Below, in pieces: positions 44,497 through 53,724 of a DNA stretch of 64,000 nt. The stretch comes from Hyphomonadaceae bacterium. GTDB lineage: Bacteria > Pseudomonadota > Alphaproteobacteria > Caulobacterales > Aquidulcibacteraceae. Both the position numbers and the translations under genes were made by a program. Every line of letters begins with the position of its first letter. The stretch's first letter is position 1. The notes under the pieces are model-generated. The model worked only from the letters and a program-made list of their open reading frames with translations, had not been told where the DNA came from and searched no databases. Location: assembly GCA_019636095.1 (NCBI GenBank), contig JAHBYF010000001.1:1-64000 (forward strand), given 5' to 3'.

Positions 44497-44762
44497 GCCA
44501 GCTTGAGTATAGCGCAGTACGCTTGCGCCCGGATGCGTCCGCAAGCGGCGGGCGACAGCGGCAAAACGACAGCTCTCACGCGGTGTGACTGCGGGCACAA
44601 TGGTTTGCCGGGAGACCACCCACTTGCTGCTCATCGGAGGCCAGGCGGCCCACCACAGATTCTGAAACAGTCCGCCTGGTGTCAGTGATTTCCCGGTCAA
44701 ACCGGGTCAGCTGGTTTTCAACCGCGCAAAGGCTGGCTCGGACGCGACCCACTCGGAAGTCA

Positions 44763-44796
44763 GAAGGCCCGGCTCAGCGCCGGGCCTTCTTCATTT
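44763..44796. terminator. GC-rich hairpin downstream of the response regulator gene
   Basis: GAAGGCCCGGC (44763-44773) pairs perfectly with GCCGGGCCTTC (44779-44789) around TCAGC. The U-rich run TTCATTTT is on the plus side, although the regulator gene ends on the minus strand and no plus-strand gene lies upstream. It may end the regulator transcript without a U tract, or end an unknown plus-strand RNA. Confidence 0.6.
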
Positions 44797-44821
44797 TGAC
44801 CTGCCGAATCCGACAGCCAGC

Positions 44822-45511
44822 TCACACTTGCAGGCGATAGCCGCCGGTTTCCGTGATCAGGAGCTTGGGGCTCTGCGCGTCCGGCTCAATTTTTTGCCGG
44901 AGGCGATAGATGTGGGTTTCGAGCGTGTGGGTGGTGACATTGGCGTTGTAACCCCACACTTCGCGCAGCAGCTCTTCGCGGCCGACCGGTTTTTCGCCGG
45001 AGCGATAGAGGTAGCGCAGGATCGACGCTTCCTTGTCGGTGAGCCGGACTTTCTTCTGCGCCGGATCGATGAGGAGGCGCATTGCCGGGCGAAATTCGTA
45101 GGGGCCAATGCGATAGACGGCGTCTTCGCTGGCCTCGTGGCTGCGCAGGTGCGCGCGAATGCGCGCGAGCAGGACCGAGAACTTGAAGGGCTTCAACACG
45201 TAGTCGTTGGCGCCGGCGTCGAGGCCTTGGACTTGTTGCTCTTCTTCCTGGGCCGCGCCCGTCAGCATGATGATGGGGGCTTTGACGCCCTGGTCGCGGA
45301 GCGCCTTGCAGGCGGCGAAGCCGTCCATGTCAGGGAGGCTGACATCCAGCACAACGGCTGCCGGCTTGTGCTCGTCGGCGGCAGTGAAACCCTCGGCGGC
45401 GGTTGAGGCGCCGACAGCGCCAAAACCCTCCTCCAGCTCAAACTGCTCGACCAGCGCCTGACGGAGGTCGGCATCGTCGTCGATAACCAGGATGGTCGTT
45501 TCGCGTGACAT
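44822..45511 (-). CDS. cenR: OmpR-family response regulator, CenR-like
   Basis: 229 residues. The receiver domain has the acidic pocket DDD at 11-13, the phosphoacceptor D56 in VVLDVSLPDMDG and K in LKPFKF. A winged-helix output domain follows (VRLTDKEASILRYL, then TTHTLETHIYRLRQKIEPD...LLITETGGYRL). In Caulobacter the essential envelope regulator CenR, as I remember it, sits near leuS, holA and parAB. The same neighbourhood here, with yggS beside it, supports the name. No histidine kinase gene is adjacent, as in Caulobacter. Confidence 0.7.
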   Translation of the reverse strand: MSRETTILVIDDDADLRQALVEQFELEEGFGAVGASTAAEGFTAADEHKPAAVVLDVSLPDMDGFAACKALRDQGVKAPIIMLTGAAQEEEQQVQGLDAGANDYVLKPFKFSVLLARIRAHLRSHEASEDAVYRIGPYEFRPAMRLLIDPAQKKVRLTDKEASILRYLYRSGEKPVGREELLREVWGYNANVTTHTLETHIYRLRQKIEPDAQSPKLLITETGGYRLQV

Positions 45512-45613
45512 TGGGCCCCGAGTGTTGGGCTTAAAGCCTACTCAACTGGAAATGACCATGCCCGATCACGTATTTGCAACCTCAGACCCCCGCTCCGGCT
45601 GATCACGGGTAAG

Positions 45614-46288
45614 TCAGGGGCGGGCCCCAAACAGCGCCGAGCCCACCCGCACGTGCGTCGCCCCGAAACGGATGGCGGTCTCGAAATCGTCGCTCATGCC
45701 CATGCTGAGGATGGGCAGATCATTGCGGGCGGCGATTTTGGCGAGCAGCGCGAAGTGCATGGCGGGCTCTTCATCGACAGGCGGGATGCACATAAGGCCG
45801 CGGACCGGCAGGCCATAGGTCTCGCGGGCGGCTTTGATGAAGGCGTCGGCCTCGCGCGGCGCAATGCCGGCCTTCTGTGCTTCTTCACCAGTGTTCACCT
45901 GGATCAGAAATTCGGGGCTTCTGCCCTGCTTCTGCACTTCGACCGCGAGCACGGCGACGAGCTTGGAGCGATCGAGGCTTTCGATGGCGTCGAAGAACGC
46001 GACCGCGTCGGCGGCCTTGTTCGATTGCAATGGGCCAATGAGACGAAGATGCAAATCGCTGTAGCGCGCGCGGCGTTCGCGCCAGCGCGCTTCTGCCTCC
46101 TGGACACGGTTTTCGCCAAAGATGCGCTGACCCGTCGCGAGCATGGCCTCGACACGGTCATCCGGCTGTAGTTTGGACACGGCTGTGAGCGTGATGCTCT
46201 CGGGGGCGCGGCCGCTCGCTGTCGCCGCCTGAGCGATGCGGTCGAGGACAGCGGCGCGGGCCGCGGCGATGTCGGAAGGAACGCTCAT
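45614..46288 (-). CDS. yggS: YggS-family pyridoxal phosphate homeostasis protein
   Basis: 224 residues from the ATG at 46288. AVSKLQPDDRVEAMLATGQRIFGENRVQEAEAR carries the PLP Lys (K39). LRLIGPLQSNKA and MCIPPVDEEP follow, then LSMGMSDDFETAIRFGATHVRVGSALFG. It is a single-domain alanine-racemase-fold protein that buffers PLP. Its start codon shares three bases with the opposite gene's start (CATG). Confidence 0.93.
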   Translation of the reverse strand: MSVPSDIAAARAAVLDRIAQAATASGRAPESITLTAVSKLQPDDRVEAMLATGQRIFGENRVQEAEARWRERRARYSDLHLRLIGPLQSNKAADAVAFFDAIESLDRSKLVAVLAVEVQKQGRSPEFLIQVNTGEEAQKAGIAPREADAFIKAARETYGLPVRGLMCIPPVDEEPAMHFALLAKIAARNDLPILSMGMSDDFETAIRFGATHVRVGSALFGARP

Positions 46289-46886
46289 GCGATCGGTCCA
46301 TGGACTAGCGGCGACAGCGGCGCGGCTCAACCGTGATGCGGGCGCTCCGGCCATTCCATCGCTCTATTTCTTCACCGATCCGGCGCGGACGCCGGACCCG
46401 GTTGCGGCGGCGCGGCGGCTGCCGCGCGGAACGGCTGTGGTTTACCGGCATTTCGGGGCTGACGATCGGGCCGACGTGGCGCGGCGATTGGCAGCGCTCT
46501 GCCGCTCGCGCGGGCTTGTGTTGTTGATTGGCGCGGATGCGGAATTGGCGAAGACGTGCGGCGCCGATGGCATGCACTGGCCGGAACGCTTGATGCCGAG
46601 GAAACGCGACGCTGAATTTCGGATCGTGACGGCGGCAGCGCACGACGCAAAGGCGGTTGCGAAAGCCGCCGCTGCCGGGCTCGACGCGTGTGTCCTCAGT
46701 CCGATCTTTCCAAGCGCGAGCGCCTCAGCGGTCGACGAACTCGGACTGTTCAGCGCGAGCCAGATCGCACGCGCAAGTACGATACCGGTGATTGCGCTAG
46801 GCGGCGTGAACGCGGACAGCGCAACACGGCTCATCGGACGCGGCTTTGCCGGCGTCGCTGCGGTTGATGCGTTCTTGGAATCTTAG
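46287..46886 (+). CDS. Thiamine-phosphate synthase-like (ThiE/TenI) protein
   Basis: 199 residues from the ATG at 46287. SLYFFTDPARTPDPVAAARRLPRGTAVVYRHFG opens a TIM barrel. GADGMHWPERLM and SPIFPSASASAVDELG follow, then IPVIALGGVNADSATRLIGRGFAGVAAVDAF, which match the ThiE/TenI fold. The usual ThiE substrate residues are not all present, so it may be a TenI-like paralogue. It is divergent from yggS and convergent with the NtrZ-like gene (stops overlap by four bases). Confidence 0.8.
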   Translation: MRSVHGLAATAARLNRDAGAPAIPSLYFFTDPARTPDPVAAARRLPRGTAVVYRHFGADDRADVARRLAALCRSRGLVLLIGADAELAKTCGADGMHWPERLMPRKRDAEFRIVTAAAHDAKAVAKAAAAGLDACVLSPIFPSASASAVDELGLFSASQIARASTIPVIALGGVNADSATRLIGRGFAGVAAVDAFLES

Positions 46887-47341
46887 AAGCGGAACGCCGA
46901 CTCGATGCGCACGTCAGCGCGCGGCTCTTCGTTGTCGCGGCGAACAGGCGCGGCGCCAGGCGCTGGAGTGGTTTCAAGATTGACCTGACCGCCAACGCTC
47001 AAGTTCGGCGTGAAGCGATAATAGGCGCCAACCGAGGTCTGGTTGCCGTGGCCGCCGTCGGGCGCTCGTTCGATACGTTGCGCTTCGCGAACGTCGACTG
47101 TGACCCCCCAACGCTGGCTAAGGGTCCAAGCCGGGGCCAACTGATCGGTCAGGCCGTTCTGGTCACCCAAGATCGATTCGGTGACGCCATTGGAGGCAGT
47201 GAAGCGCTGGTACCAAGGTACCGCACCTTGATTGGCTTCCGCAGCAGGCACCGGGGCGGCGACGCGTTCTTGCGCCTGCGCAACGCCGGCCGTCGCCAAC
47301 ATGGCGACCCCCGCGATCAATGCTGCAGACGTCTTTGACAC
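46883..47341 (-). CDS. ntrZ: NtrZ-like periplasmic regulatory protein
   Basis: 152 residues from the GTG at 47341; a GTG at 47362 is the alternative. A cleavable signal peptide (SAALIAGVAMLATAGVAQAQ) precedes a small strand-rich domain with SQRWGVTVDV, then QTSVGAYYRFTPNLSVGGQVNLE and a closing FRF typical of surface-beta proteins. This pattern and its place beside the DUF3576 gene, leuS and holA resemble Caulobacter NtrZ, a periplasmic inhibitor of the NtrY kinase. The match is from memory, so a general outer-membrane-type beta protein remains possible. Confidence 0.6.
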   Translation of the reverse strand: MSKTSAALIAGVAMLATAGVAQAQERVAAPVPAAEANQGAVPWYQRFTASNGVTESILGDQNGLTDQLAPAWTLSQRWGVTVDVREAQRIERAPDGGHGNQTSVGAYYRFTPNLSVGGQVNLETTPAPGAAPVRRDNEEPRADVRIESAFRF

Positions 47342-47598
47342 GAACTTCCTACCCCTCAGCACACTCTCAGCCTGCCAACATAACGCAAGCCGAACTGATT
47401 TGCCGTGAACTTTAGGACACAGCGGTCAGCGAAATTTGCGGCAAAACGTAGGCGCCAAGGTGTGGATAAACCAATAAGGGGAGGCCGCGCCACAACATCG
47501 CCAGCATCGCAGTGGACCCCTGGCGAGGCCCGAAGCCCATGATATATGGGCGGGCGCGGCGCGCCGGGGATAGCGCGGACGACGGCGGAGGAATTCGA

Positions 47599-48108
47599 AT
47601 GATGCAGGCTGGGCGCACACTTTTGAAGGGCGCGATTTTCATGGTCGCGGCCTTGGCGCTCGCCAGCTGCTCTATGTTCAAGAGCGACACCGATCGGACT
47701 CCTGGGCAGTCACGCGTCTCGGACTCGGGGGGCGGCGGCATCCCGTTGTTCGGCGGCGGTGGCGGCAGCAACCGCGGCAGCGAGGCAGGCATTGGGGTCA
47801 ATTCCTATCTGTGGCGCGCTTCGCTCGACACGCTGAACTTCATGCCGCTGCAATCGGCTGATCCTTTTGGCGGCGTCATCATCACCGATTGGTACTCGGC
47901 GCCAACGACTCCGGATGAGCGCTTCAAAGCGACGGTCTATATTCTCGATACGCGCCTTCGCGCCGACGCGCTGAACGTCTCGATCTTCCGTCAAACGCAA
48001 ACCAACGGCCAATGGGCGGACGCTTCAGTCGATCCAGACACTGAGGTTCAGATCGAGAACGCTATTCTGCAGCGCGCGCGCGAACTGCGCCTTAGCAACG
48101 TCCGCTAG
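47599..48108 (+). CDS. DUF3576 lipoprotein
   Basis: 169 residues from the ATG at 47599 with GGAGGA upstream; another ATG follows at once. A lipoprotein signal ends LALASC, then a Gly-rich linker leads to NSYLWRASLDTLNFMPLQSADPFGGVIITDWYS, the hallmark of DUF3576, found just upstream of leuS in many alphaproteobacteria. It is predicted to be an outer-membrane lipoprotein of unknown envelope role. Confidence 0.88.
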   Translation: MMQAGRTLLKGAIFMVAALALASCSMFKSDTDRTPGQSRVSDSGGGGIPLFGGGGGSNRGSEAGIGVNSYLWRASLDTLNFMPLQSADPFGGVIITDWYSAPTTPDERFKATVYILDTRLRADALNVSIFRQTQTNGQWADASVDPDTEVQIENAILQRARELRLSNVR

Positions 48109-48164
48109 ACACAACGAGCGTTTACCGTCACGAAAACGCTCCAAGGAACGGGGCGTGAGTAGGT

Positions 48165-50807
48165 ATGTCGTCCAGGTACAATCACCGCGAAGTCGAACCG
48201 AAGTGGCGTGAACGCTGGGCCGCCGCCGGAATCGACCGCGCGCTTTCGCCTGACGAAGCCAAGGGCAAGAAGAAAGCCTACGTGCTCGAAATGTTTCCGT
48301 ACCCCTCGGGGCGGATCCATGTCGGCCACTCGCGAAACTATACGATGGGCGATGTCATCGCCCGCTTCCGCCGCTCGAACGGTTACAACGTGCTGCACCC
48401 GATGGGCTGGGACGCGTTCGGCTTGCCCGCCGAGAACGCCGCCATGGAGCGCGGCATCCATCCGAAGGGCTGGACCTACGACAACATCGCGGCGATGCGT
48501 GAGCAGTTGAAGTTGCTGGGCCTGGCGATCGATTGGTCGCGCGAGATCGCGACGTGCGATGCAGATTACTACAAGCACCAGCAGGCGATGTTCCTGGCCT
48601 TTTGGAAGAAGGGACTCGTCTATCGCAAGAAGCAGAAAGTTAACTGGGACCCGGCCGACAACACCGTGCTCGCCAACGAACAGGTGGTGGACGGCAAAGG
48701 GTGGCGCTCAGGCGCGCCGGTTGAGACGCGTGAGCTTGAGCAATGGATGTTCAAGGTCACAGCCTACGCGGAAGATTTGCTGAGCGCGATCGGCGGCTTG
48801 GACAGGTGGCCCGACAAGGTGCGGCTGATGCAGTCGAACTGGATCGGCAAGAGCCAGGGCGCGAAAATCTGGTGGGATATCGCAGAAGCGCCGAGCTTCC
48901 TACCGCCCTCGCCTGCGGGCGAGCCGAACCACGCGCGCGATCCGATTGAAGTTTACACCACGCGCCCTGACACGCTGTTCGGCGCAAGCTTCCTGGCGCT
49001 GGCGCCGGATCATCCGCTGACCAAAGCGATCGCGGAACACAATCCCGAGGTCGCCAAGTTCATTGAACGATGCGCGCATCTTGGCACGTCCGAGGCCGAC
49101 ATCGAAAAGGCCCCGAAATTCGGCATCGATTTGGGTGTGCGCGTGCGTCACCCGTTCGATCCGGATTGGATTTTGCCGGTGTGGGGCGCGAATTTTGTGC
49201 TTTCGACCTACGGCACCGGGGCCATCTTCGGTTCGCCCGCAGGCGATCAGCGCGACCTCGATTTCGCGAACAAGTACAAGCTGCCATTCAAGCCGGTGGT
49301 GCTGCCGCCTGGCGCGGACGCCGCGACGTATTCTGTCGACACGGAAGCGTTCACCGACGACGGCACGATCTACAATTCGAAGTTCTTGGACGGCCTCTCC
49401 ACGCGCGACGCGATTACGCGCGCGATCGATGAGCTGGTGAAGCTCGGCAAGGGCGAAGCAACGACGCAATGGCGTTTGCGCGATTGGGGTGTTTCACGTC
49501 AGCGGTATTGGGGCTGCCCTATTCCGGCGATCCATTGCGCCAAATGCGGCGTGGTTCCGGCGCCCGCCGAGAGCCTACCGATCGCGCTGCCGGAAGACGT
49601 CACGTTCGACAAAGACAAGCCGGGCAATCCGCTGGACCGTCACCCCACATGGAAGCATGTGAAGTGCCCGACGTGTTCAGGCGAAGCGACACGTGAAACC
49701 GACACGTTGGATACGTTCGTAGATTCGAGCTGGTATTTCGCGCGCTTCACCGATCCTGAGAACGCCGACGCGCCGTTCGACAAGAAGCTGGCGAGCTATT
49801 GGTTGCCGGTGGATCAATATGTCGGCGGCGTCGAGCACGCGGTGCTGCACTTGCTGTACGCACGCTTCTTCACACGCGGCATGCGCGATTGCGGTTTCCT
49901 GGATGGACCGGCCAATGGCGAACCGTTTGCGAGCCTATTCACGCAGGGCATGGTGGTTCACGAGACGTATAAGGCCCAGTCCGGTGCGTGGCTGTTGCCG
50001 GAAGAGACAGATGTTAAAGATGGCGTCCGCATCGAGCTGAAGAATGGCGCGCCTGTCGAAATCGGCGACATCGAGAAGATGTCCAAGTCGAAGAAGAACG
50101 TTGTGGACCTCGATGCATTCGTCACTGATTACGGCGCGGACGTTGCGCGCTGGTTTGTGTTGTCAGACTCGCCGCCGGAGCGCGATGTTGAGTGGACGGC
50201 CTCGGGCGTTCGAGGGTCGTGGGGCTATGTGCAGCGGGTTTGGTCGCTGACGGAAGCGCACGGCAGGCCTGCGCCAAAGCCGGGCGATGTTGCGCCAGCA
50301 TCCGCCAACGAAGGTGAAGCGCTCGCACTCCGTCAACTCGCGCACCGCGCCATCCAAAGCGTCACCGACGACATCGAGAACTTCCGGTTCAATGTCGCGG
50401 TCGCGCGCGGCTACGAACTCGTCAACGCCATCGCCAAGCTGAAGGGCGATGACGAAGGCGCGGTGTTCGCGCGAGGCGAAGCGTTGAGAATCCTCGCGCA
50501 ATTGATCTCCCCTTTCATGCCGCACCTGGCGGAGGAGTGCTGGGAAACGCTCGGCGGCGAAGGTTTTGTGGCGACTGCACCATGGCCGGTGGCGGATCCA
50601 GCTTTGGCGGCGCGCACAACAGTTACGCTGCCGATTCAGGTGAACGGCAAGAAACGTGCGGAAATCGAAGCGCCGAAAGGCGCGGCTGAGGCCGATATTC
50701 GCGAGCTTGCGCTGCAACATGCAGCGGTGAAACCGTTCCTGGACGGTGTTACCGTCCGCAAGGTGATTGTCGTCACCGATAGGATCGTCAATATCGTCGC
50801 CAACTGA
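48165..50807 (+). CDS. leuS: Leucyl-tRNA synthetase
   Basis: 880 residues, normal for the family. The HIGH motif is HVGH in [17 protein letters not shown]. The editing (CP1) domain lies at ~225-420, with [10 protein letters not shown] and its conserved Thr and Asp. The KMSKS motif is in [15 protein letters not shown], and an anticodon-binding domain follows. It charges tRNA-Leu. lptE starts 19 bases after its stop, so leuS, lptE and holA form one transcript. Confidence 0.97.
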   Translation: MSSRYNHREVEPKWRERWAAAGIDRALSPDEAKGKKKAYVLEMFPYPSGRIHVGHSRNYTMGDVIARFRRSNGYNVLHPMGWDAFGLPAENAAMERGIHPKGWTYDNIAAMREQLKLLGLAIDWSREIATCDADYYKHQQAMFLAFWKKGLVYRKKQKVNWDPADNTVLANEQVVDGKGWRSGAPVETRELEQWMFKVTAYAEDLLSAIGGLDRWPDKVRLMQSNWIGKSQGAKIWWDIAEAPSFLPPSPAGEPNHARDPIEVYTTRPDTLFGASFLALAPDHPLTKAIAEHNPEVAKFIERCAHLGTSEADIEKAPKFGIDLGVRVRHPFDPDWILPVWGANFVLSTYGTGAIFGSPAGDQRDLDFANKYKLPFKPVVLPPGADAATYSVDTEAFTDDGTIYNSKFLDGLSTRDAITRAIDELVKLGKGEATTQWRLRDWGVSRQRYWGCPIPAIHCAKCGVVPAPAESLPIALPEDVTFDKDKPGNPLDRHPTWKHVKCPTCSGEATRETDTLDTFVDSSWYFARFTDPENADAPFDKKLASYWLPVDQYVGGVEHAVLHLLYARFFTRGMRDCGFLDGPANGEPFASLFTQGMVVHETYKAQSGAWLLPEETDVKDGVRIELKNGAPVEIGDIEKMSKSKKNVVDLDAFVTDYGADVARWFVLSDSPPERDVEWTASGVRGSWGYVQRVWSLTEAHGRPAPKPGDVAPASANEGEALALRQLAHRAIQSVTDDIENFRFNVAVARGYELVNAIAKLKGDDEGAVFARGEALRILAQLISPFMPHLAEECWETLGGEGFVATAPWPVADPALAARTTVTLPIQVNGKKRAEIEAPKGAAEADIRELALQHAAVKPFLDGVTVRKVIVVTDRIVNIVAN

Positions 50808-50826
50808 GCGGCGGGAGAAACCCCTG

Positions 50827-51309
50827 ATGCGCGTATTGATTGCCAGCCTTACGCTTCTTGTAGCGGCTTGTGGCTTCCAGCCCATGTACGCGCCTGCAGG
50901 CGGCGGCCATGCGATCGGCCCGGTGCAAATTGCGGAGATCGAAGGCAAAACCGGCCACGTATTGCGGACGGAGCTGACGCGTATTTTGGCCGTCGAGGAC
51001 GACGGTTCGCCGCCGATGAACCTTCAGATCACGCTGACCGAACAAGTTACGAGACTCGGCCTAAGGCGTGACGAATCCTCAACCCGCGCAGAACTGCGGC
51101 TGACCGCGAATTATGTTCTGACACCAGCGGAGCCTCGTGCACGCGTGATGCGCGGCTCGGTGTTCACCGTTGTGAACTACGACATCCCAACACAAGCGTT
51201 CGGAGAGATCGCGGCGCAGGACGACGCGCGTGAGCGCGCTGCGGAGACGATGGCGCAACGCTTCCGGGCCGAGCTGGCGCTGCGCATCGCGCAAGCGCGG
51301 CAAGGCTAG
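50827..51309 (+). CDS. lptE: LPS-assembly lipoprotein LptE
   Basis: 160 residues from the ATG at 50827, with GGGAGAAA upstream. The lipobox LVAAC is followed by GFQPMY, the usual start of mature alphaproteobacterial LptE. The position between leuS and holA is the conserved one for this gene. It forms the outer-membrane plug complex with LptD for lipopolysaccharide insertion. Confidence 0.9.
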   Translation: MRVLIASLTLLVAACGFQPMYAPAGGGHAIGPVQIAEIEGKTGHVLRTELTRILAVEDDGSPPMNLQITLTEQVTRLGLRRDESSTRAELRLTANYVLTPAEPRARVMRGSVFTVVNYDIPTQAFGEIAAQDDARERAAETMAQRFRAELALRIAQARQG

Positions 51310-51312
51310 GAC

Positions 51313-52341
51313 GTGGTGCAAATCAAAGGCGCTGCGATCCGGCGCTTCCTCGACAAGCCGGACAAAGCTGTCCGCGCGATTTTGCTGTACGGACCAAACG
51401 AGAGCTTTACGCACGAGGCGGCGCAGAAGCTGGCGGCATGGGCGCTCGGCAAATCCGACGACCCCTATGCGATCACCAAGCTCGGTGAAGACGAGATCAA
51501 GCGCGATAGCGCAAGGCTTGGCGATGCGCTCGCAGCGCAATCGCTGCTGGGCGGGCCGACGATTGTGTGGGCGCGAATCAACGGCAAGGGCGCAGACGGC
51601 TCTCTCCTTGAGGCGTTGGCCTCGATCGAACGCGGCGAGCCGAACGGATATCTGATTGTCGAGGCTGGCGACCTCGGCGGATCAGCACCACTGGTGAAGA
51701 AGTTCGCAGCGGCGACACACGCTTCCGTCATTGCTTTCTACGAAGAGACAGATGCTGAGCGTGCGGTCTACGCGAAGGCTTTGGCAAAGGAGTTGGGCGT
51801 CGCATTTGATAGGGACGCCGAAGACTATTTCCTCGCCGCCCTGCCCGCCGACCGCGGCCTGGCGCGCCAGGAGATCGAAAAGCTCGCGCTCTATGCTCAC
51901 GAGCTTGGGCGAAATGTCAGCGTCGGAGACCTTGAAGCGCTAATGGCCGCCGAGGCGGAAAGCGCGCTCGATGCGGCGAGCTTGGCGGCGGCGCAGGGCA
52001 AAGTTTCTCAGGCCGTCGAGTCGCTGGCGCGGATCGATGCGCTCTCCGGCGTGTCGGCGCTGCGGGCGCTGTTGCGGCGGCTCCATCAATTGCGCGACGC
52101 GCGCATCCTGATCGATGGCGGCATGAGTTCGGATGAGGCCGTCGCCAAGCTGCGGCCGCCCGTCTTCTGGAAAGAACGCGACGCCGTGGCGGCGCAGGTG
52201 CGGCTGTGGACATCCAAAAAGCTCAACGCCGCCTATGACGTGCTCTGGACAGCGGAGATGCGGAGCAAAACAGCGGGCGCGCCGCAAGACCTGATTGCCG
52301 CCGATGCCTACCGCAGCGTCGCGAAATTGGTCGCACCCTAG
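51313..52341 (+). CDS. holA: DNA polymerase III subunit delta
   Basis: 342 residues from GTG 51313, three bases after lptE. ILLYGPNESFTHEAAQKLA is a P-loop-like opening, then EAGDLGGSAPLVKKFAAATHASVIAFYEETDAER and GLARQEIEKLALYA belong to the delta subunit of the clamp loader. The delta subunit opens the beta clamp. Its stop overlaps that of the convergent symporter gene by four bases. Confidence 0.93.
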   Translation: MVQIKGAAIRRFLDKPDKAVRAILLYGPNESFTHEAAQKLAAWALGKSDDPYAITKLGEDEIKRDSARLGDALAAQSLLGGPTIVWARINGKGADGSLLEALASIERGEPNGYLIVEAGDLGGSAPLVKKFAAATHASVIAFYEETDAERAVYAKALAKELGVAFDRDAEDYFLAALPADRGLARQEIEKLALYAHELGRNVSVGDLEALMAAEAESALDAASLAAAQGKVSQAVESLARIDALSGVSALRALLRRLHQLRDARILIDGGMSSDEAVAKLRPPVFWKERDAVAAQVRLWTSKKLNAAYDVLWTAEMRSKTAGAPQDLIAADAYRSVAKLVAP

Positions 52342-53630
52342 CCGCCGATTTCGGTATCGCCTTGGTCTTCAAGCGGCGGCGCGGCCGCAGCAGGCACAGG
52401 CGCTTCTGACCGCTCGGGACCGAGTTCATTTTCCCAGGTCGCGACCACGGCCGTTGCGACGGAGTTGCCGACGACGTTGGTTGCGCTCCGACCCATGTCG
52501 AGAAAGTGGTCGACGCCAAGGATGAGAAGCAAGCCAGCCTCGGGCATGTTGAATTGCGTAAGAGTCGCCGCGATGACGACGAGGGACGCGCGCGGCACGC
52601 CAGCCATGCCCTTTGATGTCACCATGAGCAGCAGCAGCATGGTGACCTGCTGCGTGATGGTGAGATCTATGCCGTAGACTTGCGCGATGAAAAGCACTGC
52701 GAACGTGCAGTACATCATCGAACCGTCGAGATTGAAGGAATAGCCGAGCGGCAGCACGAAGCCGGCGATACGCTTTGAGACGCCGAATTTCTGCAAGGCT
52801 TCAAATGTGCGTGGATAAGCGGATTCGGAGCTGGCTGTGGAGAATGCGAGAACAATGGGGTCCCGGATCAGCCCCAGCATCCGCAAGATGCGTGGCCCGA
52901 CAATGAACATGCCGGCGGCAACGAGCAGCGACCACAGGATAATAAGTCCCAAATAGAACCCACCGATGAACTTGCCGTAGGTCACCAGGATATCGAGGCC
53001 GTTCTCGGTAACGGTTGCCGCGATCGCAGCGAAAACGGCGAGCGGGGCGAAGTTCATAACGTATCCCGTCACGCGCAGCATCACGTGTGAAACGCGTTCC
53101 GCCAGGTCGACGACGGGTTTGGCTTGTTCGCCAAGGGCGGCGAGTGCGACGCCAAAGAAGAGTGAGAACACAACGATTTGCAGGATCGAGTTCGTCGCCA
53201 TCGCATCGAAGATCGAGGTGGGAACCAGATGGGTGACAAAGTCGCGGAGATTGAGCGCCGAGGCTTGCGGGGCGTTGCCATCCTCTGGAATCGGCAACTG
53301 CAGACCAACGCCAGGGTGCAAGATGTGAACGATCACAAGGCCCAAAATGAGCGAGAAGATTGATGCGGTGACGAACCAGAGCAACGTTCGCACGCCCACG
53401 CGGCCGAGCGAGCCCGTGTCACCCATGTGCGCGATACCGACGACAAGGGTCGAAAACACCAACGGCGCGATGATCATCTTGATCAGACGCAGGAAGACAT
53501 CGGTAATCAGTTTGAAATTGGCGGCAAGCTCCGGCCACGCCGCTGACGGCTGGTTCTGGTGGAGATAATAGCCAACGGCGACACCAAGGATGAGGCCCAG
53601 CAGTACGAAAAGCGTGAGGTTGCGTTGCAT
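52338..53630 (-). CDS. Dicarboxylate/amino-acid:cation symporter, DctA-like (DAACS)
   Basis: 430 residues with eight or more membrane helices. The HP1-type serine-rich loop is FSTASSESAYP. The C-terminal substrate signature DHFLDMGRSATNVVGNSVATAVVA carries NVVGN, as in DctA transporters of C4-dicarboxylates, rather than the NVTGD of glutamate carriers. It uses a cation gradient. The substrate is inferred only. Confidence 0.85.
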   Translation of the reverse strand: MQRNLTLFVLLGLILGVAVGYYLHQNQPSAAWPELAANFKLITDVFLRLIKMIIAPLVFSTLVVGIAHMGDTGSLGRVGVRTLLWFVTASIFSLILGLVIVHILHPGVGLQLPIPEDGNAPQASALNLRDFVTHLVPTSIFDAMATNSILQIVVFSLFFGVALAALGEQAKPVVDLAERVSHVMLRVTGYVMNFAPLAVFAAIAATVTENGLDILVTYGKFIGGFYLGLIILWSLLVAAGMFIVGPRILRMLGLIRDPIVLAFSTASSESAYPRTFEALQKFGVSKRIAGFVLPLGYSFNLDGSMMYCTFAVLFIAQVYGIDLTITQQVTMLLLLMVTSKGMAGVPRASLVVIAATLTQFNMPEAGLLLILGVDHFLDMGRSATNVVGNSVATAVVATWENELGPERSEAPVPAAAAPPLEDQGDTEIGG

Positions 53631-53724
53631 GGCGGATCGCTTAGCGGGCGGACTGGCTTACCGGAAGCGAAATTCTTGGCCGGCGCACGCCTTGCGACGC
53701 GAGATACACGCTCGGTGACGCGCG

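Noticed and set aside
47461..47469. Single DnaA-box sequence TGTGGATAA before the DUF3576 gene
   Set aside because: An isolated nonamer without further boxes, AT-rich region or origin genes at hand; not enough for an origin call.
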